Part shown: positions 52,829-61,386 of the stretch, one piece after another
Layout of the letters: every line of letters starts with the position of its first letter
How positions within the stretch are numbered: the stretch's first letter is position 1
NCBI GenBank assembly: GCA_035524595.1
Contig: DATKOP010000007.1
Coordinates: forward strand, 1-64,000
Source of the DNA: CAIKZZ01 sp035524595
Lineage (GTDB): Bacteria > Pseudomonadota > Gammaproteobacteria > Steroidobacterales > Steroidobacteraceae
DNA length: 64,000 bases
Direction: 5' to 3'
Position numbers and translations under genes: made by a program
Notes under the pieces: generated by a model
Told to the model about the DNA's origin: nothing
Seen by the model: only the letters and a program-made list of their open reading frames with translations
Database searches by the model: none

Positions 52829-53818
52829 ATGGCGGCCGAACAACCGACTCTGCTGGACGGGATCCGCGGCACCGTCGCCGCCGACCTCGCCGCGGTCGAC
52901 GCGACCATCCGCCGGGAGCTCGCGAGCGACGTCGCGCTCGTGAACCAGGTCTCGGAATACATCATCGGCGCCGGCGGCAAGCGCCTGCGGCCGCTGCTCG
53001 TGCTGCTGGCCGCCCGCGCCGCCGGGGCGCCGCCGCTCGGGCCGCAGGTCATGGCGGCCGTCGTGATCGAGTTCATCCACACCGCGACGCTGCTGCACGA
53101 CGACGTCGTCGACGGCTCGCACCAGCGCCGCGGCCGCGACACGGCCAACGAGGTGTGGGGCAACTCGGCCAGCGTGCTGGTCGGCGACTTCCTCTACTCG
53201 CGCGCCTTCCAGATGATGGTGCGGCTGCGGAGCCTGCGGGTCATGGAGATCATGGCCGACGCGACCAACGTGATCGCCGAGGGCGAGGTGCTGCAGCTGA
53301 TGAACGCGCACGACCCGGACACCTCGGAAAGTCGCTATCTCGATGTCATCTACCGCAAGACCGCGCGGCTGTTCGAGTCCGGCGCGCAGATCGCCGCGGT
53401 GCTCGCCGGCGCCGAGCCGGCGGTCGAGCGGGCGCTCGCGGACTACGGCCGCCACCTCGGCAACGCCTTCCAGCTGGTCGACGATTCCCTCGACTACCGC
53501 GGCAGCCCGGCGGAGCGCGGCAAGAACGTCGGCGACGACCTGGCCGAGGGCAAGCCGACGCTGCCGGTCATCCACGCGCTGCGCTGCGGCTCCGCCGAGC
53601 AGCAGGCGCTGCTGCGCCGGGCCATCGAGACGGGCGGGCTCGAGGAGCTGCCGGCGGTGCTGAAGGCGATTGAATCGGCCGGGGGGCTTGAGTACACTGC
53701 GCGACTCGCTCAAGGCGAGGCCGATCAGGCTCTTGCGGCGCTGGAACCCCTCCCCGAATCGGTTCACGGCGATGCGCTCAGGCAGCTGGCGGGATTTGCG
53801 ATCAGTCGTTCGTACTGA
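52829..53818 (+). CDS. ispB: Octaprenyl-diphosphate synthase family polyprenyl synthetase
   Basis: A 329-aa trans-prenyltransferase making the ubiquinone side-chain precursor. The first Asp-rich motif is in LLHDDVVDGSHQRRG, the second in FQLVDDSLDYRG; GGKRLRPLLVLLAA and GNSASVLVGDFLYSRAFQMM are also present. ATG 52829 is preferred; another ATG 12 nt earlier is possible. It is divergent from rplU, an order shared with E. coli. tRNA-Pro follows 27 nt after the stop. Confidence 0.95.
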   Translation: MAAEQPTLLDGIRGTVAADLAAVDATIRRELASDVALVNQVSEYIIGAGGKRLRPLLVLLAARAAGAPPLGPQVMAAVVIEFIHTATLLHDDVVDGSHQRRGRDTANEVWGNSASVLVGDFLYSRAFQMMVRLRSLRVMEIMADATNVIAEGEVLQLMNAHDPDTSESRYLDVIYRKTARLFESGAQIAAVLAGAEPAVERALADYGRHLGNAFQLVDDSLDYRGSPAERGKNVGDDLAEGKPTLPVIHALRCGSAEQQALLRRAIETGGLEELPAVLKAIESAGGLEYTARLAQGEADQALAALEPLPESVHGDALRQLAGFAISRSY

Positions 53819-53845
53819 CCAAAGCCCGCGGATCGCGGCACGCGA

Positions 53846-53922
<77 letters not shown>

Positions 53923-54170
53923 CCTTCTCCCGGTCCTTTCCGGTCACATCGGTAGCAGCGGTCGCGGCGGCTCGGGCAGCAGCTTTCCCCGCCCGGGTCT
54001 GGGGCGTTCGACGCGAACGCTGCGGCATCGCGCCCGCACGCTGGGCCCGCGCCGGCGCGAGCCACCCTGCCCCGTCCTCGCCGGGCGCCGCGGGCCGGCC
54101 GAGGCGCCGCGCGGGGTGGCTGTGCTACCGGCCGCCAGGGCAGTTTCGGCGAGGCAACGGCCCGCGCTAC
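53923..54170. other. Gene-free spacer after tRNA-Pro
   Basis: 248 bp without a convincing gene, repeat or promoter. I looked for a repeat of the tRNA 3' end, as expected for an integrated element, further right in the window and did not find one. Confidence 0.5.
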
Positions 54171-54207
54171 GCTACCGCCTCCCTGCAACGGCCGTGGAGG
54201 CACGCAC

Positions 54208-54630
54208 ATGCGAAAGCTCACTCTGGTCGTGACGGCGCTCGCGGGCGCGCTGGCCTGCAGCCCGGCGTCGGCGGTGCACTGGGTCCCGGCGGGCAACTCG
54301 GCCGACGGCAAGTCGGAGCTGCTGGTCGAGGTCTCCCTGATGCGCTTCGGCGGCGACATCCGGCGTACCTGGACGCGGCGCATCCTCGCACCCCCCGCCG
54401 CGAACGCGACCGGCCGCGACGCGGCCAACCTGGTGACGCAGTACCTGACCCGGTACACGGTGAACTGCCACGAGCAGACGCTGGTGGCGGAGTCGACCGC
54501 GGTGTTCTTCGACTACGGGACCCGCTGGTACTGGTCCGAGGACTGGGGTTCGCACGCCTGGCACGCGGCGCGACCCGGCTCGGCGGAAGGCCAGCTGCTG
54601 CAGTCGATCTGCGCCTGGCAGCAGCCCTGA
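54208..54630 (+). CDS. Surface-adhesin protein E-like secreted protein (intact copy)
   Basis: A 140-aa protein with a signal peptide (TLVVTALAGALACSPASA). The mature part follows the surface-adhesin-E family pattern: VHWVPAGNSADGKSEL, a middle IRRTWTRRIL strand, a conserved Cys in YTVNCHEQTL, STAVFFDYGTRWYW, and a closing LLQSICAW. The family is secreted or outer-membrane associated; its role is not settled. A second copy at 59019-59438 has an in-frame stop. An upstream GGAGGC supports the ATG. Confidence 0.75.
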   Translation: MRKLTLVVTALAGALACSPASAVHWVPAGNSADGKSELLVEVSLMRFGGDIRRTWTRRILAPPAANATGRDAANLVTQYLTRYTVNCHEQTLVAESTAVFFDYGTRWYWSEDWGSHAWHAARPGSAEGQLLQSICAWQQP

Positions 54631-54690
54631 GTCCACGCCGCGGGCGAGCGCTCGCCGCCGCGGCACGGCCGGCATATCGAGGGGAGGCGC

Positions 54691-54793
54691 CCCTCGCGTA
54701 CCGACGCGAGCGACTGGATCGACGCCGCCGCCGCGGCGCCGGGCGACGCGCCGTTCGCGACGACCGCCACCGGTCGGCGGCCGAGCTACCGCG
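54691..54793 (+). pseudogene. Headless fragment of the MatB-like ligase gene
   Basis: These 103 bp match the start of the intact ligase gene (59601-59703) at 98 positions and translate as the same SRTD-SDWIDAAAAA-GDAPFATTATGRR stretch. The start codon and the preceding promoter region are missing, and similarity stops at the GAGCTACCGCG point. It cannot make a protein of its own and is a relic of duplication. Confidence 0.85.
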
Positions 54794-55237
54794 CCGCACC
54801 GCGGACGCGTGCCGCGGCGCTCGTCCGATGCCGCGAGCCGCCGGCCGGTCAGCGGTGCGCATCCGGCCTGCCGGTCGATGTCGGGACGGCGCTGCGGCGC
54901 AGGCGCCGCCGCCACTGGCTTCGATCCCGATCGGCCGAGCGGACCGGGGCGAGATCGCCTGCGCCCGACCCGCGGCGAACGCTGGCATCTTAATCTCGGC
55001 CCGCGCTCGAAGCCGGTGCGGCGGCGGTCGGCGCCGAGAGCCCGGCGGAGTCCGGCCTGCCCGCGCCGGTGGCGAGCTCATCGTCGCTGGCGCGCGCGGC
55101 CTTCTTGGCGCCGGCGAATGGCACGGGTCCATGGAACCGGAGCCGGCCGCCGGCGTGGCGGACCGACAGACGACGCTTGTCCGCCGGTCACGGCGCCCGA
55201 GCGGCGCGACGCCGCGGCGCAGCACAGGTGCGTCGCC
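54794..55237. other. Gene-free stretch after the ligase fragment
   Basis: 444 bp with long open frames in several directions, but none has family-like sequence, a signal peptide or a ribosome-binding site. It may be decayed remains of the duplicated ligase or of whatever followed it; I see no further similarity to the intact gene. Confidence 0.5.
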
Positions 55238-57373
55238 TCAGCTGCCCGGCTCGATCAGTGCGATCCGCGAACTCTCCTGAACGCTATCGAACAGGATCTC
55301 GCCACCATCGCGTGACAGGTCGAAGTCGCGAATGACCACGTCCGGCGCGAGTTCGGTGAGCTGGCGCTCCTGTCCCGTGCCGAGGTCCACGAGCCAGAAG
55401 TTCTTGTGCCCCAGCTCGCCGCGCAGCACGACGATCGAGCGGCCGTCCGGACTGAAGACCACGCGGCGCGCGCCGCGCGTCAGCATCAGCGGCGGGATCG
55501 GAAATGGCCTGCCGTCCGCCGCGACGGCCCGAAGCGGAAACGTCGTTCCGACGTCGGCACCGGAATACAGGAGAAACCGCCCGTCGGGCGACCAGACCGG
55601 ATCGATCGAGTACTCGGAGACCAGCTGAGTTGGCGGGCTGCCATCGAGGTAGATGCTGGTCAGCCGCGGCTCGCCGTCGCGCAGCACGGCGGACACGATC
55701 GAGCGTCCGTCCGGCGCCCAGGCGGGATTGCCGCGCAGCGCAAGAGTCCGGGCCACGGCCCGCAGCCCCTTCCCGCCGGGGTCCATGGTGTACAGGATCG
55801 TCTGCTCGCCATCCGCCGCCGTGAAGGCGATCTGGAGACCGTCCGGAGCGATCGCGGGCGCGCCCACGATCACCGCGTGCGCATCGCTCCACAGCTCGCG
55901 ACTTTGGCCGCCCGCCGCCTTCCAGATGCCTTGCCGGCCGGCGCGCGCCGAGACGTACAGCAGGTAGTCGGGTCCCGCGCGCGGCGACAGACCGGTCGCC
56001 GACGGCAATGATGCGGGCTGAGCCGGGCTCTGACCGCCCCGGGCCGCCGCGGCGACCCCGAGCGGCGCGCGCCGGATGCTGGAGTTCGATTCGTCCACCG
56101 TGGCAACGAGGCGCGCGCCGCCGTCGCTGGCGGCGAGCGACGTGTAGCGCTCGAGGCCGAAGCTGATGCGATGGGGAACGCGCTGCTCCAGATTCAACGC
56201 GTACAGCCAGGGACCCGATCCGTGTTGGTCGTTGGCGAGGTAGACGAGCGTGTGCTGATCGAGCAGCACCGGATGGCTCACCTGAGCGTCATGGAACGTG
56301 ATGCGCTCCAGCTCCGCCCCCGACGGCCGAATCCGCCAGATGTCCCAGTCGCCGGGCGGATTGCCGCGCACGAAATAGATGTATGCGTCATCCGCGGACC
56401 AGACCGGGAAGTGGCAATGAACGCCGGCCGGCGCGGTATAGATGCGGCGCGTGACCCCGCGCGCGTCCCGCACCGAGAGGGGATCGCCGGGCCCCGTCGT
56501 GTGAAAGACGATCTGCCCGCCGTGATGCGACCACGCGGCTTCGGCGACGCCGGGCAGAAAGTCACGCAGCTCACCCCCCGCGACCGGGACCGCCATCAGC
56601 TTGATGTCGTCCGGGCCTGATCCGTCAGCGTCGCGCGTCCAGACGGTCACTTGCGCGCCGTCGGCCGAGAAGCCGAGCGTGCGGATGGAGGGATTGATGA
56701 GCTCGCTCCGGCTGCCATGAGTCAGGTTGCGGTAGGACCCGGTGCCGATCTGCGTCAGCCACGCGTCGGTGCGCCCGTCATGGTCTGCCAGGAAAGCGAC
56801 CCATCGGCCGTCCCGCGATATCTCCGCCGCCTGCTCGACGCCGGCCCAGTCGGTGAGACGCGTGATCGTGGCATTGGCCAGCGGATTGCGCCAAGGTGGT
56901 CGCGGGGTTCGAAGCCATCCGATCCCAGCGGATGCGGCCACGAGCGCCGCCACCGCGGCTGCGGCCAATGCCAGTCTGCGCGTGCGCGGGCTCGGGGCGC
57001 GCCCCGTGCGCACGCCGGATTCGACCGCGGCTTCGGGCGCCGACATCTCCTGCGAGGAGCCCGCCGGGAACGGCCCCTGCGGCGGCTGCGCGGGCGCGCT
57101 GCCTGGCGGCGACTCGGATGCGGCATCGCCGAGCTCCGGGAGTCTGCCGCGCCGGCTCTGCCACCAGGCGTCGAGTTCCGCGCGGAAGGCGTACACCGAG
57201 CCCTGCTTGTCATGGAGGTGCCGATGAACCGGCATGCCCTCGCGCCGTTCCCATCGCTGCACCGTGGTCACGTCGCGCCGGAAGTGCACCGCGATCTTCT
57301 TCCAGGAATCCAGCCGGCCGCCGTCCGCGACGGGCAGCTGCGGGCGCGATCCACTTGTCCCGCTGTCGCTCAT
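55238..57373 (-). CDS. Membrane-anchored wHTH regulator with TolB/WD40-type beta-propeller
   Basis: A 711-aa protein. Residues about 20-75 are a MerR-like helix-turn-helix (LDSWKKIAVHFRRDVTTVQR, WERREGMPVHRH). A low-complexity linker and one membrane helix (about 128-150, RLALAAAAVAALVAASAGIGWL) follow. The rest is propeller blades of the TolB/PD40 kind (AEISRDGRWVAFLAD, AWAPDGRSIVSAV, PVWSPDGRFLLYSG, VVFSPDGRSIVVLRG). This DNA-binding/TM/propeller architecture is common in Acidobacteriota and unusual in this gene neighbourhood. I infer one-component regulation of the divergent secreted-protein gene. It lies between the two duplicated segments. Confidence 0.82.
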   Translation of the reverse strand: MSDSGTSGSRPQLPVADGGRLDSWKKIAVHFRRDVTTVQRWERREGMPVHRHLHDKQGSVYAFRAELDAWWQSRRGRLPELGDAASESPPGSAPAQPPQGPFPAGSSQEMSAPEAAVESGVRTGRAPSPRTRRLALAAAAVAALVAASAGIGWLRTPRPPWRNPLANATITRLTDWAGVEQAAEISRDGRWVAFLADHDGRTDAWLTQIGTGSYRNLTHGSRSELINPSIRTLGFSADGAQVTVWTRDADGSGPDDIKLMAVPVAGGELRDFLPGVAEAAWSHHGGQIVFHTTGPGDPLSVRDARGVTRRIYTAPAGVHCHFPVWSADDAYIYFVRGNPPGDWDIWRIRPSGAELERITFHDAQVSHPVLLDQHTLVYLANDQHGSGPWLYALNLEQRVPHRISFGLERYTSLAASDGGARLVATVDESNSSIRRAPLGVAAAARGGQSPAQPASLPSATGLSPRAGPDYLLYVSARAGRQGIWKAAGGQSRELWSDAHAVIVGAPAIAPDGLQIAFTAADGEQTILYTMDPGGKGLRAVARTLALRGNPAWAPDGRSIVSAVLRDGEPRLTSIYLDGSPPTQLVSEYSIDPVWSPDGRFLLYSGADVGTTFPLRAVAADGRPFPIPPLMLTRGARRVVFSPDGRSIVVLRGELGHKNFWLVDLGTGQERQLTELAPDVVIRDFDLSRDGGEILFDSVQESSRIALIEPGS

Positions 57374-57728
57374 AGGACTCCGCCCGGCCGAGCCGCGTCC
57401 GATCCATGCTGCACCGCCCACCGCGCGGTCGGACGCTTCACTCACTGCCGGACCGGGCCGACGCGGCGTGCGGGTGCGGCGCGCTGCGCCGTCGGCCCAT
57501 TGTATGTCGGCCGGCCGCCGCCGTGGCAAAGCGCGGCATTCGACTGCACAGCACGGAATCCCGCCGCTCAACCATTGACGATGCCGGATGGCGTTGGCGA
57601 CCGTTGCCGCGGCGCCATCGCGAGCGACGCTGCGCGGGGCCGCGGGTGCGGATCTCGGACCGGCCCCGGAACCGGTGAGGATTGGCGCGGGAGCAATGGG
57701 TGCAAACGAACAACCTCGGAGACTTCCC
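57374..57728. promoter_or_regulatory. Divergent intergenic region between regulator and secreted-protein genes
   Basis: 355 bp with no gene. On the minus strand a TTGCCA-19 bp-TACAAT pair (57499-57529) is a possible regulator promoter with a leader of about 120 nt. TTGACG at 57575-57580 on the plus strand lacks a matching -10. GGAG just before 57729 is the ribosome-binding site of the secreted protein. Confidence 0.4.
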
Positions 57729-58442
57729 ATGCAAAGCACGGACATGAAGCCGGCGGTGTGCCGGAGAAGCGTTCGCGGATCGATGGCGGCGGCAGCGCTG
57801 GGATTGGGCGTTGCCGGAATCAGCGGGGCGCTGGCCGCCGGCCCGCCCCTGCTGCCGGCGCACCTCAGCGGTGCGTTCAACGACTACACGCCGGTGGCAC
57901 CAACGGTCGCGGGCGGTCCGTACGAGATGCACGGCAAGTGGTCGCTGCAACTGCGCGAGGAACGCGGCACCGCGAGCTTCGCGGCGGACATGACGATGCA
58001 AACCGCCGACTTCGCGAACTCCGATCCGAACCACGACCCGACGAAGCTAAGTCCTCATACCCATCACATCAGCGTGACGGACGGCGTGATCCACAACGAT
58101 GCGACAGACCCGATCCGCTGGTCGACCTCGTGCCCGTCATTCAAACCCCCGGTCGCCGGCGGCTTCGTCGTCACCGGTACCGCCTACGTCACGGGCAATG
58201 GCGGCTCGCCGCCGTTCGGCAATCCCTCGCCGGTGACCATCTGCATTCTTGGCGGCGCCGAGAACCCGAGCAGCACCGCCGTGCAGACGATCGTCCGCTT
58301 CGCGAACTTCACGTTGACGTTCGCGACCGGATCACGCGCCAGCAGTCATTTCGGAACGCAGGCGATCAACGGCGTCGTCGCCAGCTGCTACGGTCCCTGG
58401 GACCACGAGTCGAACGACTGCAAGGTCGTCGTATCGGAGTGA
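57729..58442 (+). CDS. Secreted protein of unknown family
   Basis: A 237-aa protein beginning at ATG 57729 with GGAG about 8 nt upstream. The N-terminus has twin Arg (CRRSVRGS) then a hydrophobic run ending GALAAGPP, so Tat or Sec export is likely. The mature domain is beta-rich: GPYEMHGKWSLQLREERG, DMTMQTADF, HTHHISVTDG, GGFVVTGTAYVTGNGG, VRFANFTLTFATG, with a Cys pair late in the chain (ASCYGPW, NDCKVVV). I do not recognise the family. It is divergent from the propeller regulator and probably under its control. Confidence 0.72.
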   Translation: MQSTDMKPAVCRRSVRGSMAAAALGLGVAGISGALAAGPPLLPAHLSGAFNDYTPVAPTVAGGPYEMHGKWSLQLREERGTASFAADMTMQTADFANSDPNHDPTKLSPHTHHISVTDGVIHNDATDPIRWSTSCPSFKPPVAGGFVVTGTAYVTGNGGSPPFGNPSPVTICILGGAENPSSTAVQTIVRFANFTLTFATGSRASSHFGTQAINGVVASCYGPWDHESNDCKVVVSE

Positions 58443-58981
58443 GGGCGCCAGGCAGGGAGGCGGCCACGGCGCGCAGCGGACCGGCGCCTCGATCTGTCCT
58501 TCCCGGCTGAGGCCCCCGGACTTCGAGTACCAGCGGCACACGGGCCGAGCGGCCGCCGGTGCGGGGTCCGCCCGCACCGGTGACGGCCGGCGCCATGGAC
58601 GGCCACGTTCGAAGCGCCGGCACGGCCCCCCCGCCGTCGGTCCTGCCGCGACTGCGCGAGCCACCAAGTCGCGGTGCTCGGCGCGCGACGTCGTCCCCGG
58701 CTCGACCGGCGGTGCCGCCGGCGGATCGGGCTCGCGCCAGGACGGTGCCTGCGGCGCGCCGCTTCAGGCGGCTTCAGCCGCGCTGCGCCGCGCGCTAAGC
58801 TATTGACCGAACAGACAATCGGTTCGCGTCGAGACGGCTCGCTCCCGCCACGGGCGAATCGGTCGGAGGCGCGAGTCCTGTCGCTCCTGGCGCCGGGCAA
58901 TCGAGCCGCGGACCCGTCATCGCGTGGGTGGTGGCGCGAGGCGCGCCGCCGGTGGCTGCGGCTTGGCATCATCGCGCGCGG
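58443..58981. other. Gene-free stretch with one operator-like inverted repeat
   Basis: 539 bp without a supportable gene. At 58806-58823 there is ACCGA-N8-TCGGT, overlapping a TTGACC (58803-58808), similar in style to TetR-family operators laid over a -35 box. No TetR gene is in the window and no -10 is seen at the right distance. The rest looks like decayed sequence. Confidence 0.4.
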
Positions 58982-59018
58982 GCTACCGTCTGCCCGCACC
59001 GGTCGTGGCGTCACGCAG

Positions 59019-59438
59019 ATGCGCAGGCTGACTCGGGTTGTGTCGACGCTGTCGGGCGCGCCGCTCTGCAGCCCGGCGTGGGCCGTGCGCTGGGTCTCGC
59101 TCGGCAACTCGACCGGCTGCGCGTCGGAGCTGCTCGTCGGGGTCTTCGCGCTGCGCATCGGCGGCGACATCCGCAGCACGTGGACTCGGCGCGTACTCGC
59201 GCCGCGCGCCGAGAAAGGCAGCGCGCACTTCCTGTCCACGCTCGTGACCCGGTAACCGCCCCGGTACAGGGTGAACTGCGAGCAGACGCTGGTGACCGAG
59301 TCGACCGCAATCCTCTTAGTCCAAGGGACGCGCTGGTACTGGTCTGAGGACTGGGGCACCAATGCGTGGCGCGTGCCGAGGCCCGGCCCGGCGGAGGACC
59401 AGCTGCTGCAGTTCATCTGCGCGTGGCAGCACCCCTGA
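59019..59438 (+). pseudogene. Surface-adhesin protein E-like gene with in-frame stop
   Basis: Homologous over its whole length to 54208-54630. The frame is preserved from ATG 59019 to the matching TGA 59436-59438, but codon TAA at 59253-59255 replaces the Tyr codon (TAC) of the intact copy. One His codon near the middle is also missing. After the stop, the frame still reads VNCEQTLVTEST, GTRWYWSEDWG and LLQFICAWQHP, so decay is recent or the stop is read through. As written it would give a 78-aa truncated protein. Confidence 0.82.
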
Positions 59439-59471
59439 ATCCGGGCGGCCGGCGCGCGCTCGCCGCCCCGG

Positions 59472-59477
59472 TATACT
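59472..59477 (+). promoter_or_regulatory. Candidate -10 for the MatB-like ligase gene
   Basis: TATACT (5 of 6), 109 bp before the ligase ATG. No clear -35. The corresponding region is deleted in the upstream copy. Confidence 0.4.
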
Positions 59478-59585
59478 GACCCGGGAACGGCGCCGCCCAC
59501 GCGACCCGCACCCGGCGGCCGGACGCCGCGACCAGCCGATTCCCCACCACTGGCCGTGCACCGCACGGTCCCGGCAAAGGCACCG

Positions 59586-61124
59586 ATGGCGCTGCGGCTT
59601 CCCTCGCGTACCGACCCGAGCGACTGGATCGACGCCGCCGCCGCGGCGCGCGGCGATGCGCCGTTCGCGACGACCGCCACCGGTCGGCGGCTGAGCTACC
59701 GCGACCTCGAGCGCGAGTCGCGCCGCTACGCGGCCGCGCTGCAGGCGCTCGGCGTCGCCGCCGGCGACCGCGTCGCGATGCAGGTCGACAAGTCGCCCGA
59801 GGCGCTGCTGCTCTACGCCGCCTGCCTGCGCATGGGCGCGGTGCTGCTGCCGCTCAACACCGCCTACACGGCGCGCGAGCTCGAGTACTTCCTCGCCGAC
59901 GCGCGGCCGCAGCTCGCGGTAGTGCGCCCGGCGGACCGCGCCGCGCTCGAGCCGCTCGCGCGCGCCGCCGGCTGCCGCGCCGTCGAGTCGCTCGGCGCCG
60001 GCGGCGACGGCTCGCTGCCGGCGCGGGTCCGTGACGCGCCGGCCGCCGTCGCGCTGCCATCCGGCCTGCCGCCGACGACGCTCGCCGCGCTCCTGTACAC
60101 CTCGGGCACGACCGGCCGGTCCAAGGGCGCGATGCTGACGCGCGGCAACCTCGCCTCGAACGCCGTGGCGCTCGCGGACTGCTGGCACTTCACGGAGCGC
60201 GACGTGCTGCTGCACGCGCTGCCGCTCTTTCACGTGCACGGCCTGTTCATCTCGATCAACACCGTGCTCGCGGCCGGCGCGAGCCTGCTGCTGCTCGACC
60301 GCTTCGATGCGAGCGACGTGCTCGGCCGGCTCGGCTCGGTGAGCGTGCTGATGGGCGTGCCGACCTACTACACGCGGCTGCTCGCCGAGCCCGCACTCAG
60401 CCGCGCGGCGACGGCGGGCGTGCGCCTGTTCGTGTCCGGCTCCGCGCCGCTGCTCGCCGAGACGCAGCGCGAGTTCGCGGCGCGCACCGGGCACACGATC
60501 CTCGAGCGCTACGGCATGACCGAGACGCTCGTCAACGCCTCCAACCCCTACGATGCGACCCGGCTGCCGGGCTCGGTGGGCCCGCCGCTGCCTGGCGTCG
60601 AGATCCGCGTCACCGCAGCCGGCACCGCCGCACCGCCCGGCACGGTCGGCATGCTGGAGGTGCGCGGGCCGAACGTCTGCGCCGGCTACTGGAACGATCC
60701 GGCCAAGAGCGCCGAAGCCTTCACGGCGGACGGCTACTTCGTCACCGGCGACCTCGGCTCGATCGACGCGGCCGGCTACGTCCACATCGTCGGCCGGGCC
60801 AAGGACCTCGTGATCAGCGGCGGCTACAACGTCTACCCGAAGGAAGTCGAGGTCGAGCTCGACGCGCTGCCGGGCGTGCTCGAGAGCGCCGTCATCGGCA
60901 TCCCGCACCCCGACCTCGGCGAGGGCGTCACCGCGGTGGTGGTGCGCGCGCCGGGCGCGACGCTGACCGAGGCCGAGGCGCTGGCCGCGCTCGGCACCTG
61001 CCTCGCCCGCTACAAGGTGCCGCGCCGCGTGCTGTTCGTCGACGAGCTGCCGCGCAACTCGATGGGCAAGGTGCAAAAGGTCCTGCTGCGCCAGGCGCAC
61101 GCGACGCTGTACGCCCCGGCATAG
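59586..61124 (+). CDS. Malonyl-CoA synthetase-like acyl-CoA ligase (MatB type)
   Basis: A 512-aa ANL-superfamily ligase. The P-loop is LLYTSGTTGRSKGAMLT (about 170-186), followed by LPLFHVHGLF, GVPTYYTRLL, the A5 motif ERYGMTETLVNASNPYD, YFVTGDLGSID, the hinge VGRAKDLVISGGYNVYPKEVE and the catalytic Lys in NSMGKVQK. GVPTYYTRLL and MTETLVNASNP are closest to malonyl/methylmalonyl-CoA synthetases. It would activate a dicarboxylic acid with ATP and CoA. Its first 40 codons are partly repeated as a fragment 4.9 kb upstream. Confidence 0.88.
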   Translation: MALRLPSRTDPSDWIDAAAAARGDAPFATTATGRRLSYRDLERESRRYAAALQALGVAAGDRVAMQVDKSPEALLLYAACLRMGAVLLPLNTAYTARELEYFLADARPQLAVVRPADRAALEPLARAAGCRAVESLGAGGDGSLPARVRDAPAAVALPSGLPPTTLAALLYTSGTTGRSKGAMLTRGNLASNAVALADCWHFTERDVLLHALPLFHVHGLFISINTVLAAGASLLLLDRFDASDVLGRLGSVSVLMGVPTYYTRLLAEPALSRAATAGVRLFVSGSAPLLAETQREFAARTGHTILERYGMTETLVNASNPYDATRLPGSVGPPLPGVEIRVTAAGTAAPPGTVGMLEVRGPNVCAGYWNDPAKSAEAFTADGYFVTGDLGSIDAAGYVHIVGRAKDLVISGGYNVYPKEVEVELDALPGVLESAVIGIPHPDLGEGVTAVVVRAPGATLTEAEALAALGTCLARYKVPRRVLFVDELPRNSMGKVQKVLLRQAHATLYAPA

Positions 61125-61386
61125 GCGCCGCGGACGGGCGCCGCCGCTGTGGTAACCTCGCGCCGCACGCGTTGCTTGGTCACGCTGCAGCAGCCCGGAC
61201 CGCCGGCGTGCGGCCGGCGTCGTCGGCGCGGCCCGTCACCCCGACCGATCCCCCGCGCGCCGGCGGCCCGCCGCCGGCCCGCCGCGTGGCGCGCGACGGA
61301 CGACGGGCGGCGGGCGCGCCGCGGTCCGCAGGCTGCGGCGTGTGCGCACGGTCGAGTTTCCGCCCCGCGCGGGCCCGGTACGAGTC
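61125..61386. other. Spacer between ligase and hydantoinase-type genes
   Basis: 262 bp, mostly C and G, without a recognised gene or good promoter. GTG 61342 is an alternative upstream start for the next gene but has no family-like sequence before the ATG at 61387. Confidence 0.45.

Larger units (their letters stand above)
54171..54793 (+). repeat. Upstream copy of a duplicated segment (adhesin-E-like gene plus ligase 5' fragment)
   Basis: Pairs with 58982-59703. Collinearity starts 37 nt before both small-gene start codons (29 of 37 bases identical there). It runs through the small gene and resumes over 54691-54793 against 59601-59703 (98 of 103 bases identical). Between, this copy is about 102 nt shorter, lacking the ligase promoter region and start codon. 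Confidence 0.85.
58982..59703 (+). repeat. Downstream copy of the duplicated segment
   Basis: Pairs with 54171-54793; the details of the alignment are given there. This copy keeps the complete ligase start, its -10 and its start codon, while its small gene carries a nonsense codon. Confidence 0.85.

Noticed and set aside
54794..55237. Several open frames of 100-170 codons in both directions
   Set aside because: No signal peptide, family motif or ribosome-binding site; composition is that of random GC-rich sequence.
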